Positions 34,449 to 45,203 of a DNA stretch of 58,794 bases are shown piece after piece. Source of the stretch: Acanthamoeba sp. SK_2022b (lineage: Eukaryota > Discosea > Longamoebia > Acanthamoebidae); NCBI GenBank assembly GCA_027943245.1, contig JANDJZ010000239.1:1-58794 (forward strand). The letters run 5' to 3'. Made by a program: the position numbers and the translations under genes. The notes beneath the pieces were generated by a model. It made no database searches and had not been told where the DNA came from. It saw only the letters and a program-made list of their open reading frames with translations. Position 1 is the stretch's first letter. Each line of letters starts with the position of its first letter.

Positions 34449-37277
34449 TTCATTTAGGGCAGTTTGGGCTGGGGTATCGGGTTTGGCCCAAACCCGAGGG
34501 TTGTAAGGTGGCGTGTGCGCTGGCGTGGCCACGGCAAGAGGAAATTATCAGAGAAAAGCTTGTACTTCCCTGCTGGGATATTGCTGGGAACAAGAAGTAT
34601 TTATTTATTGTTTTCCCGGTTGTCGGTCGGCTCGGTCCCGTCGTGGGCGAAGAACCTCGGCGTGCAGCTCAGCCATGTCCTGCCAGAGGGAGAGGCAATT
34701 GTCCTCCTTCTCGATCAGGGCTGAGCTCTTCGCCACCAATGCGCGCCACTCCTTCATTCCATCGGCATAGGTAGCGCTGGGCTCCTTCACCTTGGCAATG
34801 ATGCTGCGGATTCGGCGGGTACGGTCTGCATCACTCTTTTCAAGCTCCTTGCGGCGCTCCTCAAGAGCTTGGGGTGTAGCATCTGTGGGTTGCTGGCTCT
34901 GAGTGATGTTGGCATCCTCTTCATTGCGCAGGTCTTCCAGCTCTTTCTGGAGCTCTGGGGCAAGAGTGCGCGCCCACGCCCACGCCCGAGGGCGGGAGGC
35001 CAAGCTCGCACTGCCCAAGGGAGGAGTGCATGCTGGCGCAGAAGAAGAGAGAGCTTGTATCACCTGTGGTGGACTCCATGCTCCACGAGGTGAGGAAGGG
35101 CTTGAAGAAGGGGCCCCTTCTGTCTCTCCCTGACTCTCTATCTCGGCAAGCAGCTCGGCAAGGCTTTCACCATCATCTTCATTGTCTGTGACATCCTCAA
35201 GTGCCCAGAGCGCCTGTTCTTGTCGGACCTGGCGCCCAGCAGCATCTGATGGTAGCATGTGGCCTAGATGAGGAGGGGTTAGCTTGAACGACAAAGTAAA
35301 TATATAATTATATAATTCAATCATACCCATTTGATGGCACCACTCGATGAAATCAGGGTTTGGCATGTCGCAGCCCTCCTCAAGGTCCCGCTCAAACTCA
35401 GCCACCTGCTGTGCTGTCCATCTCTAGAATAAAAATTATAAAAGGAATTGGCAAATACAAGCCACAACAACAAGGGAAGGGGGTACCTTGGCTGGCTTCT
35501 TTTTCTTGGCTGCTTGCTTGTCAGCTTCGTTGCCTGGCTGCGGCCCCAGCTTCTGCTGCAGCCGGCTCCATTTATCAGCCACTTGGGAAGGCTTAGCCAC
35601 TGGCGAGAGAGCTGGTTGAAGATGAGAGCAGCAGCCCAGGCGGTGATGGGTTGAAAGAAGCGAGAGTGATGGAACTCGAGTCGTTGTGAGGTGTAGGCAG
35701 TCTTGAAGTCGTGCCAGGCATTCTCGACGCCACACCAATTTGCCTTGAGCTGCTGTGAGGAGCATTGTCCACCCTGGTTCCTGTGGTAGGGCGTGAGGAT
35801 TCTCTTGTCGTTCGCTGAGAAGCCGCCATCAGCAATACCAGTTTGGCCATCGTCCATCTCCAGCTGGCCACGCCCAAGAGCAGACAGCACAAAGCTGCGC
35901 TGATTGTTTGCATGCCCGTTGAAGCCTGGCTCGAAGTGAAGAAAGAGACCACTGACGTCAATGGCACCGAGGGAGTTGAGGAAGTGCTTGTGTTTATCCC
36001 CACAGTAGTAGCAATGCTTGATTGGCTTCGCTGGCTCAGAGATGGGCTGTGTAGTGAAGTCCATGGCAAAGAACGTCTTGTCCATGACGTCAGGGAAGGT
36101 GCCCTCAAGTAGCTTGCGCTGCTCCACTGGTGGCCAGAGAATCTCATGCTGGAAACGCCAGCAAATGATGGGGATGATGTGGTGTATCTCTCGGCTGATG
36201 TAGACCTTGTCTACACCAAACTCAGCCTCTAGTACTGAGTATGCGCAGTACTCACGCAGCCATATGAGGATGATGAGCAGGAGACGGTTTTGTGTGGAGA
36301 GATGTGTCCGTCGGCATTGGCCGTGCAGCTTCTCAGCATTGGAATCGCGGGGCTGGGCAATATACGGCTGCAGCTCGGCGCAGCTCTTTGGACAGCGCCA
36401 GCTGCGCGACGGCATAGACGTCGCGTCCGATGTACTTCTTGGCCTCCTGGGCGTACTCGATCGTGGCAATCACTAAAAATGTGGTTTTGTTATAGTTAAT
36501 TATAATAAAATCAGAAAATAATTAGTAGAAATGTGTGGAATGAGCACGACATACGCTGCTTAATGCCATCAGTCACCAGCCGACTCTTGGACCAGGCGTT
36601 CCCGTATTTTTGCCTGGCAAAGTAATATAAATTAAAAAATCAAAAAATTAATAAATAAATGTTGAATCGGTGTGGTTTGGAGAAGGGGAAGCTTCCCGCA
36701 CGTAGTGTGCATCTCTTTGAACTCCTCTACAGTTGTGTGCGTTCTTTTGTAGAAGAGCACTGGGCTCCTCTTTATTTGACTGTAGACGTCAGTGGGTGAG
36801 AGTGGTGTGCTGTTGCATTCCAGGTTGAGCACCCAAGGAAGCACTTGCTTGATGACCGTGTGTGATGGAAGAGTTGAGAGAAATGGAGGCAGGGCTGGGG
36901 GAGGGAGAGGAATAGTGACTCGAGGTGGTAGAGGGAGTGGGGGCAGAAGAGCGCCAAGGCGTTCATGGGAGGTGGTGAATGGAGGTGGCGGTGGAGGTGG
37001 GAGTGACGCTGAGCGGCAGGACACAGGTGGTGGTGGCAGTGGCAAGAGGGCGAAATCGACGAGGAACAGGGCTTCCTCTGGCAAGAGGCCCTGCCCCTCC
37101 AAGAACATGCACAGCTTGCGCTTCAAGTTCAGCATCCTCTCCTTCCTGACGCGCCGGCTGAGGCTCGGGCGTTCGCAGCACACCAGCAAAAATACTTAGC
37201 AGAATTTTTTGTCTGCTTCTACAACCCTTGGGTTTGGGCCAAACCCGATACCCAAGACCCAAACTGCCCTAAATGAA
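34449..37277 (-). mobile_element. DDE transposon with ~57-bp terminal inverted repeats
   Basis: The left end 34449-34505 (starts TTCATTTAGGGCAGTTTGGG) and the right end 37220-37277 (same string on the minus strand) are inverted copies differing at a few bases. Each contains an inner palindrome GGGTTTGGCCCAAACCC. The 2.83-kb element encloses one minus-strand transposase gene. No clear target-site duplication is visible. The nearest flanks are GGGAGAGT on the left and GTGGGAAT on the right. Confidence 0.85.
34605..37189 (-). CDS. Transposase, PIF/Harbinger-like DDE_Tnp_4 type
   Basis: A minus-strand multi-exon gene filling the transposon. The N-terminal exon (37189 down to about 36711) is Pro-rich and ends with KRTHTTVEEFKEMHTT. 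It joins QKYGNAWSKSRLVTDGIKQ (about 36615-36555) and then IATIEYAQEAKKYIGRDVYA. The catalytic part (about 36400-35600) has FFAMDFTTQPI (first Asp), SLGAIDVSGLFLHFEPGFNG, GIADGGFSANDKRILTPY (second Asp) and GVENAWHDFK (Glu), as in DDE_Tnp_4 endonucleases. The C-terminal exons (VAKPSQVADKWSRLQQKL, RWTAQQVAEFERDLEEG, EKEDNCLSLWQDMAELHA) resemble trihelix/coiled accessory domains and stop at TAA 34605. Between KELRRAA and AELQPYIAQPRD the frame shifts with no credible intron, so this copy may be inactive. Confidence 0.75.
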
Positions 37278-37365
37278 GTGGGAATGAGGTCATGCAGCTA
37301 CATGTCACACACATCTGCAACCTACCACTCTTGCCCCCCAGCTTATTCACCCACAGTGGGAGAGT

Positions 37366-37386
37366 TTCATTTAGGGCAGTTTGGGT
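37366..37386 (+). repeat. Solo copy of the transposon end
   Basis: 21 bp (TTCATTTAGGGCAGTTTGGG and one more base) plus the preceding GGGAGAG match the outer part of the left end of the transposon at 34442. It may be a remnant of a second insertion or of a deletion derivative. Confidence 0.7.
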
Positions 37387-37680
37387 CTCCAAGAACTCAT
37401 CAGCAAACTCTACACCAAAACCAGCACTACCCTGGTACAGCAACCCCCCATCCCCCACCAACAACAGCATTAAACAAGGCAACCCCATGTCACCAACCTC
37501 TTTATCAACCCAGTGGTGGAACAGCTCCTACACTCCACTGGACTCTCACTCACAAAAGCAGAAACAGCATCTTCAACAGCTCAGACTCTGGTCCAACCAT
37601 CAACAACCTGAATACCAGAAGAAGTCACCTGACTCCCCTTCTGTGGTAAGCCTGTCCTGCCAAGAAACAAACTCCCTGTA
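37387..37680 (+). pseudogene. Degenerate non-LTR reverse transcriptase fragment
   Basis: A frame with SIKQGNPMSP (from 37466) shifts by one base into LFINPVVEQLLHSTG (from about 37498). Together these match the RT block G-I-K-Q-G-D-P-L-S-P-L-L-F-N-x-V-x-E-x-L-L of LINE-type enzymes. The frameshift and lack of flanking RT domains mark it as broken. The surrounding Asn/Pro/Thr-rich translation is not diagnostic. Confidence 0.6.
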
Positions 37681-37930
37681 GTCAGATAATCAGCCATAGA
37701 GCCTGTAGAGAACAGCCCAACAATGCTGAACTACACAGCATTAAAGTCACAACACATCTCCTACCAGCACACCTGAAATCCATATCTTCACTGACAGCCA
37801 ATACACCATCAAAACCATAATGCCCAAAAAATGGGAATACCACACACCACCTCACCCCAAAACGCATGATAACCAACATGCCTAGAGAACAAGGTGACCC
37901 TGCGCGCTGGCAAGCCAAGTCAGGCCCCTG

Positions 37931-38092
37931 CCCTGTGATGCCACAACCACTGTGGTCAGCTGCAAGGAGAAATGCTTGCCACTGACTCTGGCTTGCCAGC
38001 TTCAAGCTCCTGGCAACTCTGGCAAGCTCCTTGCAGCTGACCACAGTGGTCAGCTCCTTGCAGCTGACCACAGTGGTTGTGGCATCACAGGG
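37931..38092. repeat. Perfect 39-bp inverted repeat with internal partial copy
   Basis: Left arm 37931-37969 (starts CCCTGTGATGCCACAACCAC) and right arm 38054-38092 are exact reverse complements over 39 bp, separated by 84 bp. A further partial copy of the right arm (24 nt, CTCCTTGCAGCTGACCACAG onward) lies just before it at about 38027-38050. The structure could be a small MITE or a hairpin-forming repeat. Confidence 0.85.
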
Positions 38093-38690
38093 CGGGGACC
38101 ATGTCCTAGCCTACTGCCTAGCACATGGCACCACCTGTCAGGAGCATAAGCAACCCTCACAGTAGTAGTACTGCCACTGACTGGGTGGGAGTCAACTGAC
38201 CCCCAAAAGGTCACACAAGTAACCACTACAAAGCCTAGGTTTTATCACAAGCCACCCTGCCCATGACCACTCAGCCCTGCTACAAGACAACATTCCCCCA
38301 TGACTGGGAGGAATGGTGAGGAAGGCTAGATCAAGCTGACTGTGTGACAAACTGACTTCACCACACCACACCACCCTCCTCCTTCCCAAATTGGGGTAGG
38401 GCCAACAGTGGGGGAAGAGATGTGAAGAGAATGGGTTACCACACAAGAGTCCAGGTTGTGAAGAGCCATGCAGCCAAAAATTTACAGATTCACTTGGCTG
38501 TGGGTGACTGTTCAACCAGATGGGTCAATGTAGTTCACAAACAGCTGCTTGTGCAGTGGTGGGCTGTCAGAGTCCACAGTGCCCGTCAGGAGCAGGGCAG
38601 TTCAGCCCATACCTGTGGAAGCAGGCTGATGAGCAGTTGATGAGACAAGCACAGCTCAGCGGGACACGGCAGGCGATGATGAGAGATGTT
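38093..38690. other. Stretch without a gene
   Basis: About 600 bp of moderately AT-rich sequence with several short open frames but no family pattern. It leads directly into 5S copy 3. Confidence 0.45.
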
Positions 38691-38809
38691 GGATACGGCC
38701 ATACTGCGCAGAAAGCACCGCTTCCCATCCGAACAGCGAAGTTAAGCTGCGCCAGGCGGTGTTAGTACTGGGGTGGGCGACCACCCGGGAATCCACCGTG
38801 CCGTATCCT
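38691..38809 (+). rRNA. 5S rRNA gene, copy 3
   Basis: The same 119 nt as the other copies but on the plus strand. It is followed by TTTTCCCCCC and the conserved 58-bp 3' flank (38810-38867). Its 5' flank differs from that of copies 1 and 2. Confidence 0.97.
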
Positions 38810-38867
38810 TTTCCCCCCTTTTGCTCTCTCACTTGCTGCGCACACCCTCTCCTCCTTGCATCACTTT

Positions 38868-39752
38868 AACTGCATCACAACGCATACACAATGAAATTCT
38901 AGTTGAGAGTCGCAGTTGCTCTCCTCCCATGCATATCTGGTCTCCTTTTGCATTTTAGCCACTTGAAGGTCATGGCCTTATCCATCCATTACCATGACAT
39001 GAGCTGTTTTTAGTTGGAAGATTGTGACCAACTCCTGTCATCTAGGAGGAAGTCATGGTCATTGATGGATCTACTTATGCCTAATCAGGACTTGCAGGGG
39101 AGCTAGGGGAACAGAGGCATGTCCCCACTGACTGTAAAATGGTGGAATAGGAAAAAGAGTACACAGGAAAAACGATATTGTTATCCATGATGGATACAAT
39201 GTGATGGTACCATTGTGCTCCACCCTCACACTCAACCCTCACTTTTGAGGTGACAGCCGTTTTCTGGCTCTAATTCATACTTCTTCTGCACACTATTGAC
39301 AGCACACTTGTTCATCAACATTCTGCTTTGCTGTGCAGCTTGTAGAGATAATTATAACTGCTTTTAAATGACTAAACCTCTCATTCCAACTGCATAGATG
39401 TGCCCAATGCTGATGGTGTAGCTCTATGTAAGGCAAGATGAGGTCATCATGATTGTACCATTGGCTACACTCCACAGGGGAAAAAAACATCTTTTAATAT
39501 TAGAGAATGAAAGCTGGAGTTTGGGTTTCACCAAAACATGTCAAGTAACAAAAATTGAGTGGGCTTGGAGTGGACAGACATGGGAGGAGCTCTACCTTGC
39601 ACAGCAAAGCACAACAGAATGTTGAAGAACAAGTGTGCTTATGGGCTGACTCTGACATGGGTTGTTCCTGGCATCATGCACAATGAATGTGAGTGAAGGA
39701 GGTTAACATTGTTGAAGATGAGGCAGCAAGTTAGAGAGCAAAAGGGGGGAAA
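38868..39752. other. AT-rich stretch without a gene
   Basis: About 880 bp between 5S copies 3 and 4. There are only short open frames and no recognised motif. Confidence 0.45.
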
Positions 39753-39871
39753 AGGATACGGCACGGTGGATTCCCGGGTGGTCGCCCACCCCAGTACTAA
39801 CACCGCCTGGCGCAGCTTAACTTCGCTGTTCGGATGGGAAGCGGTGCTTTCTGCGCAGTATGGCCGTATCC
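39753..39871 (-). rRNA. 5S rRNA gene, copy 4
   Basis: Identical 119 nt, minus strand, 253 bp downstream of the actin stop and in the same orientation as actin. The conserved 3' flank is shorter here (39723-39752, from GCAGCAAG), and the 5' flank is unrelated to the other copies. Confidence 0.97.
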
Positions 39872-39898
39872 GACGGCGAAGGTTGTCTCCCTTGATGG

Positions 39899-39923
39899 CA
39901 ACAGCGTAAGGCTTACGCTGTTG
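39899..39923. repeat. Perfect 12-bp-arm palindrome between actin and 5S copy 4
   Basis: CAACAGCGTAAG, a single G, then CTTACGCTGTTG. It lies 27 bp upstream of 5S copy 4 (minus sense) and about 200 bp past the actin stop. It could be a transcript-end hairpin or a protein-binding palindrome. Confidence 0.8.
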
Positions 39924-40124
39924 ATTCTTTTTCTTACGTTCCTGGGCGGTCTAAAGCTGGCGGTCGGTTGTCCTTGCTCAATGCCTGGCACCAATTCATA
40001 ACCCAAAAGAACGAACGTGACAAAGCGCGATGCGAAAGAAGCTCAAGTGTAATGGTTGGCGCGAGTTGCGCCAGAGTGTATGTAATACAGTGTTTACAAC
40101 AGCAACACCAACAGAGGTGCTCAC

Positions 40125-41856
<1,732 letters not shown>

Positions 41857-42170
41857 ATGAAGACCGATTCTTCCTTGATCGTGACGACGCTCGCGCTGCT
41901 GGCCATGCTGTCCGTGTCTGCAGTGCTGGCTACCGACTCGAGCGAAGAGGTGAGCATGCCTCCCCCCCCGCCACTCACCAACCCCTCCACACTCACGCAC
42001 GCGTGCGTGGGTGCCGAGCCGAGCAGCGAGTGGGATTCAGATGCAGTCGAAGCGACGAGTGTCCGGGCGTGGAGGTGTGCTGCAGCTGCAACACCTACGC
42101 CGGCGTCGTGCCCGTGTGCACCAACGAGGCCCTCTGCAAGGTCATGGGCTACTGCCGCGTGCTCGCCTGA
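41857..42170 (+). CDS. Small secreted cysteine-rich peptide
   Basis: Exon 1 41857-41949 encodes MKTDSSLIVTTLALLAMLSV and on to TDSSEE, a typical signal peptide with cleavage likely after SAVLA. Exon 2, taken to begin at 42060 (phase 0), encodes CPGVEVCCSCNTYAGVVPVC, then TNEALCKVMGYCRVLA and TGA 42168-42170. The precursor is about 67 aa and the mature part about 41 aa, with seven cysteines. The acceptor (CGACGAG) is weak. A stronger CAG at 42040 would put the frame out of phase, so the exact join is uncertain. AATAAA follows at 42195. I do not recognise the family. Size and Cys pattern fit a disulfide-stabilised extracellular peptide, whose role is unknown. Confidence 0.6.
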
Positions 42171-42269
42171 AGCAAAGAGAGGCAAGAAGAGGCAATAAAG
42201 CGCACGCAGTTCATTCATTCCGTCACCCCATTCCCTCCCGAGAGGGAAGAGCTCTCAACTCGGTGGCAA

Positions 42270-43277
42270 TCATTTGCCGTCCCAGAGGTAGATGGTGACG
42301 TTGATCCCCGTGCCAGCGAACGCTCGATGGATCATCTCCTTGACTCGTGACCACTGTTTGCCCGAGACGAGTTGTCAACGGCCGACAGGTTGATCTAGGC
42401 AAAGGTTGGTTGCGAGAGAGGGAGGGGAAGGGGGAAGTACTCGCAGGCGATCGAGGCCGGCGGCGATGAGCGGCATGGAGAGGTTCCGCACGCGGTTCTC
42501 GAGGCACAGGTCCCGCAATCGCTGAATCGAAGACCACACGTTCTCGTAGGACGGTTTCATCCAGTACTTCTTCTTGGTGATCTGGTTCGTGCGATTGGCG
42601 ACAGGTGAGCCACAACCACCGCCTAGCCAAAGGCAAGTGCGGCGTCGATGCTTGATCTACAAACGCACCATGTAATAAATGTAGCGGTCTTCGCGCTGAA
42701 GGAAGGCCACGCCGCCGGGCGCCACTCGCTGAGCCTGTGCGTTATCGACGACAGGCGAGGTTAGCACAGCTGGACCGCCACCGCCCTGATCGATGCGGCG
42801 CCACGACACGAGGAGGCAAACGTGCCTTGAGCTCATCGACACCGCCAAAGAGTTCTTTGAAGCCCGTGGCCACGCCCTTGCCCATGGCCAGACATTCGCT
42901 CACACAATGCGCCAGGGAGTCCTTGCTCTCGAATAGATCGCCTGCAACGCATTTTTCACATCAGATCATTATCGCTGCGAAAACGATTAACATAAGAAAG
43001 GGCAACCTTTGATTTCGGTGTAGGAGGCCTGGGGCAGATTGGATTCCCATCCTGGGTGGGCGGCTAGGAACCTCTTCTCGTCTTCGGCCACGATGGCAAG
43101 GGTCGCTGCGTCTTGGCCGCCATTACAAAGAGCACAGATAGCTGCGGCCTCTGTCTTCTCTATGTGGGGAAATTGGGCCAGAAATCGCGAGTCGGTCTTC
43201 TTGCTTTCGCCTCGGCCACCGCGGCCACCCCTGCTCCCACCTCTCCCACCTCTGCCGCCCTTTGATCCTTTCTCCAT
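42270..43277 (-). CDS. TARG1/OARD1-like macrodomain ADP-ribose hydrolase with RGG box
   Basis: ATG 43277; exon 1 is 43277-43007 and exon 2 starts at 42941, followed by three further exons ending TGA 42270. The N-terminal ~25 residues are an RGG box (GGRGGRGGSRGGRGGRG). The macrodomain then begins KGDLFESKDSLAHCVSECLA, with MGKGVATGFKELFGGVDELK, REDRYIYYMITKKKYWMKPS, LSMPLIAAGLDRLRW and GINVTIYLW. Human TARG1 removes ADP-ribose from glutamate using a Lys in ITKK and an Asp in GLDRL. Both residues are present here, so activity is expected. About 45 residues between the RGG box and the macrodomain contain CALCNGG. The exon 2/3 junction (after DELKA) is unsettled by a few residues. The RGG box suggests RNA or poly(ADP-ribose) binding, an inference. 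Confidence 0.85.
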
Positions 43278-43440
43278 TTAGTACGGCTTACTCAGTCTAG
43301 GCAGGCAAGGCAACTGAGCGCCTGCCATCTCTCCATTTGATTTTTAAGGTTAAACATTCTGAGAAAAGATTGAGGCGCTCGTTCACTTCATCTGGCCGGT
43401 TCGAACATTGTGCCTGTTGATGGTTGTGTGGGGAAAGGGG
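43278..43440. other. Short intergenic gap
   Basis: Lies between the AlaX-like stop and the TARG1-like start, both on the minus strand. It must carry the TARG1-like promoter in under 170 bp. Confidence 0.4.
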
Positions 43441-44945
43441 CTAGTTCTGCGGCACATGAGCGGTAAAGCCAGACGTGTAGGCAGCGTTCCTCATCAGGCA
43501 GAGCGTGCTGTAGAACAAGAGGACTGCATGAGCATGATTGTTGTGCTGGCGTCGCCGTGAATGTTGTTGTATGTGTGATGCAGCATGCGGTAGCGGTGTT
43601 CACGTATGCGCAGACCGAGCGCGAGTGTGTGTGGCACAACGTACGTTTCCACAGAGTGGGAGAAGGACTCGGTGAGGCTCTGCTCCTTCTGCTGGACCGC
43701 TTCGAGCGCCTCCTTGTTGCCCTCCAGCTCCTTGTACAGCTGCGGGTTCACGTTCAGTTTTCAGTCGAGGCAGACAAGGGTCAGGGAATGCAGGAGAGGG
43801 GAGGAGAGTGGTGCGCGCGCACCTTGGCGAAGAACTCCTTGACGATGTCGTTGGTGACCTTGTGCACGTCGGCGTGCGGGGAGGCCTTGCGGATGACCGA
43901 CTCCGTGGCGGCCTCCTTCTTCTCGCTCTTGGCAGCCGTCGATGAAGATGAGGAGGACGACGCCGTTGGTGCGGTGCCAGGGGTGATCTCAACAACAAAC
44001 TCGAGCTCTGCGCGTGCGCGGGCGACAGGAGCGAGCGAGTGAGCCGAGGCGCACGTGGCATGGGCGCGCTTGCGCGGACGTCGGTACCCTGCTTCTGCGG
44101 CCGGTGGTTGAAGCGAGGAACCTTGATCGCGCCCACACCAGCGGTGGAGGGCAGGTGGTCGCCAGGGCAGCCGTTGACGTTCCAGTTGTCGATCAAGACC
44201 AGGCCCACCTTCGCATCGCCATAGTGGAGAGGAAACGTGAGCGATAATGAGCAGGAGCAACCAACCTAGCGGATGCGCGCGCGCGGGACACTCAAAGGCG
44301 GGCACCTCGGTGATGGTTTCGGGGAGCTTTGCGTACTTGTCGTAGATGTAGGTGCCTGGCAAACGCGCAACGGTGATGGAAGAGGGTGGGTGAGTCTTAT
44401 TTCTCTCTCGAAATAAATAATAACGTAACGTTACCGTTGACAGGCGCCTTTCGGTACTTCTCCTCGGCCTCGGCACGGTTCATGGTGATGGCGTGGACAG
44501 GCGCGTTCTCCAGCACCTTCTCGTTGGCCAGCTCCTCAACCTGGGGCATGTGGCAAAAGCGGTAAGCGGCGGCAGGTCAGAACGATGACGAAGGGAGGGA
44601 GTGCAGCTCGGGCGAGGGGGCTACTTCACCTTCTTGAGAAGATCCTGCGAGGGAGCGTCGCCTTCATAGTGCACGGCGATACGGCCTGGTCCAGTCATGC
44701 AGAGGGTGATTAACGCTCACGCCAAGGTATGAATTTCATTTGAAAACAAATTTGCTTAGGCAGAAACAAAAGATGAAGCGAGCAATTTTCCATTTACCAT
44801 TGGTCTTGTTGTTGAAAACGACCGCAGTGGTGAGCGGAGTGTTGAAGACCTTTACGATGGCACCCTTCACGATGTGAAGGGCAGTGCACACCTCCGGCGT
44901 ACGGTTCTTCTTCACCACCGGTCCGCTGGGCTTTGCTTCCGCCAT
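43441..44945 (-). CDS. AlaX-type tRNA editing domain protein
   Basis: ATG 44945 to TAG 43441, with short phase-consistent introns. The N-terminal part has PEVCTALHIVKGAIVKVFNT. Next come GRIAVHYEGDAPSQDLLKK, VEELANEKVLENAPVHAITM and NRAEAEEKYRKAP. The SAD-type half follows: VGLVLIDNWNVNGCPGDHLP, then TAGVGAIKVPRFNHRPQKQ. This order matches small archaeal-type AlaX proteins (HTALHVxKGA ... DWNVNAC...H). Such proteins hydrolyse mischarged aminoacyl-tRNA in trans with a zinc held by HxxxH and CxxxH. Here the first His of HxxxH is Cys (codon TGC). A Ser/Ala-rich linker and a helical C-terminal segment (YKELEGNKEALEAVQQKEQS) are extra. The final exon ends GFTAHVPQN. It probably acts in the cytosol; no targeting signal is seen. 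Confidence 0.72.
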
Positions 44946-45203
44946 GATGTTCGTTGTTTTGCAGACGATTAATGGAGATAAAACAAAAAAAAAACTAAAT
45001 ATCATTTTTCCTTGACCCCAACCTATTCGAACCAGCTGTGCTTTCTCTCTTGGGTTCTATGTACAGGGCGAAACAAGTTCATTGTTTGAGTATGTATAAT
45101 GCTGGTTCACAGTACATCATTCTTCTACAAACTGCTCCCCGAAGCGTCTTCAAATCTTCCTTGTTGATGCGCCTACGTTACGGGGATCTAGGCTGATCTT
45201 GAT

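Noticed and set aside
36395..36415. 18-bp intron to repair the transposase frame
   Set aside because: Physically too short to splice. Treated as a frame break instead.
37931..38092. CRISPR-like repeat array
   Set aside because: Only two full arms in inverted orientation and one partial copy, no regular spacers, and the genome is eukaryotic.
45020..45050. B-box-like GGTTCGAATAGG on the minus strand suggesting a tRNA
   Set aside because: No A box and no cloverleaf can be folded around it.
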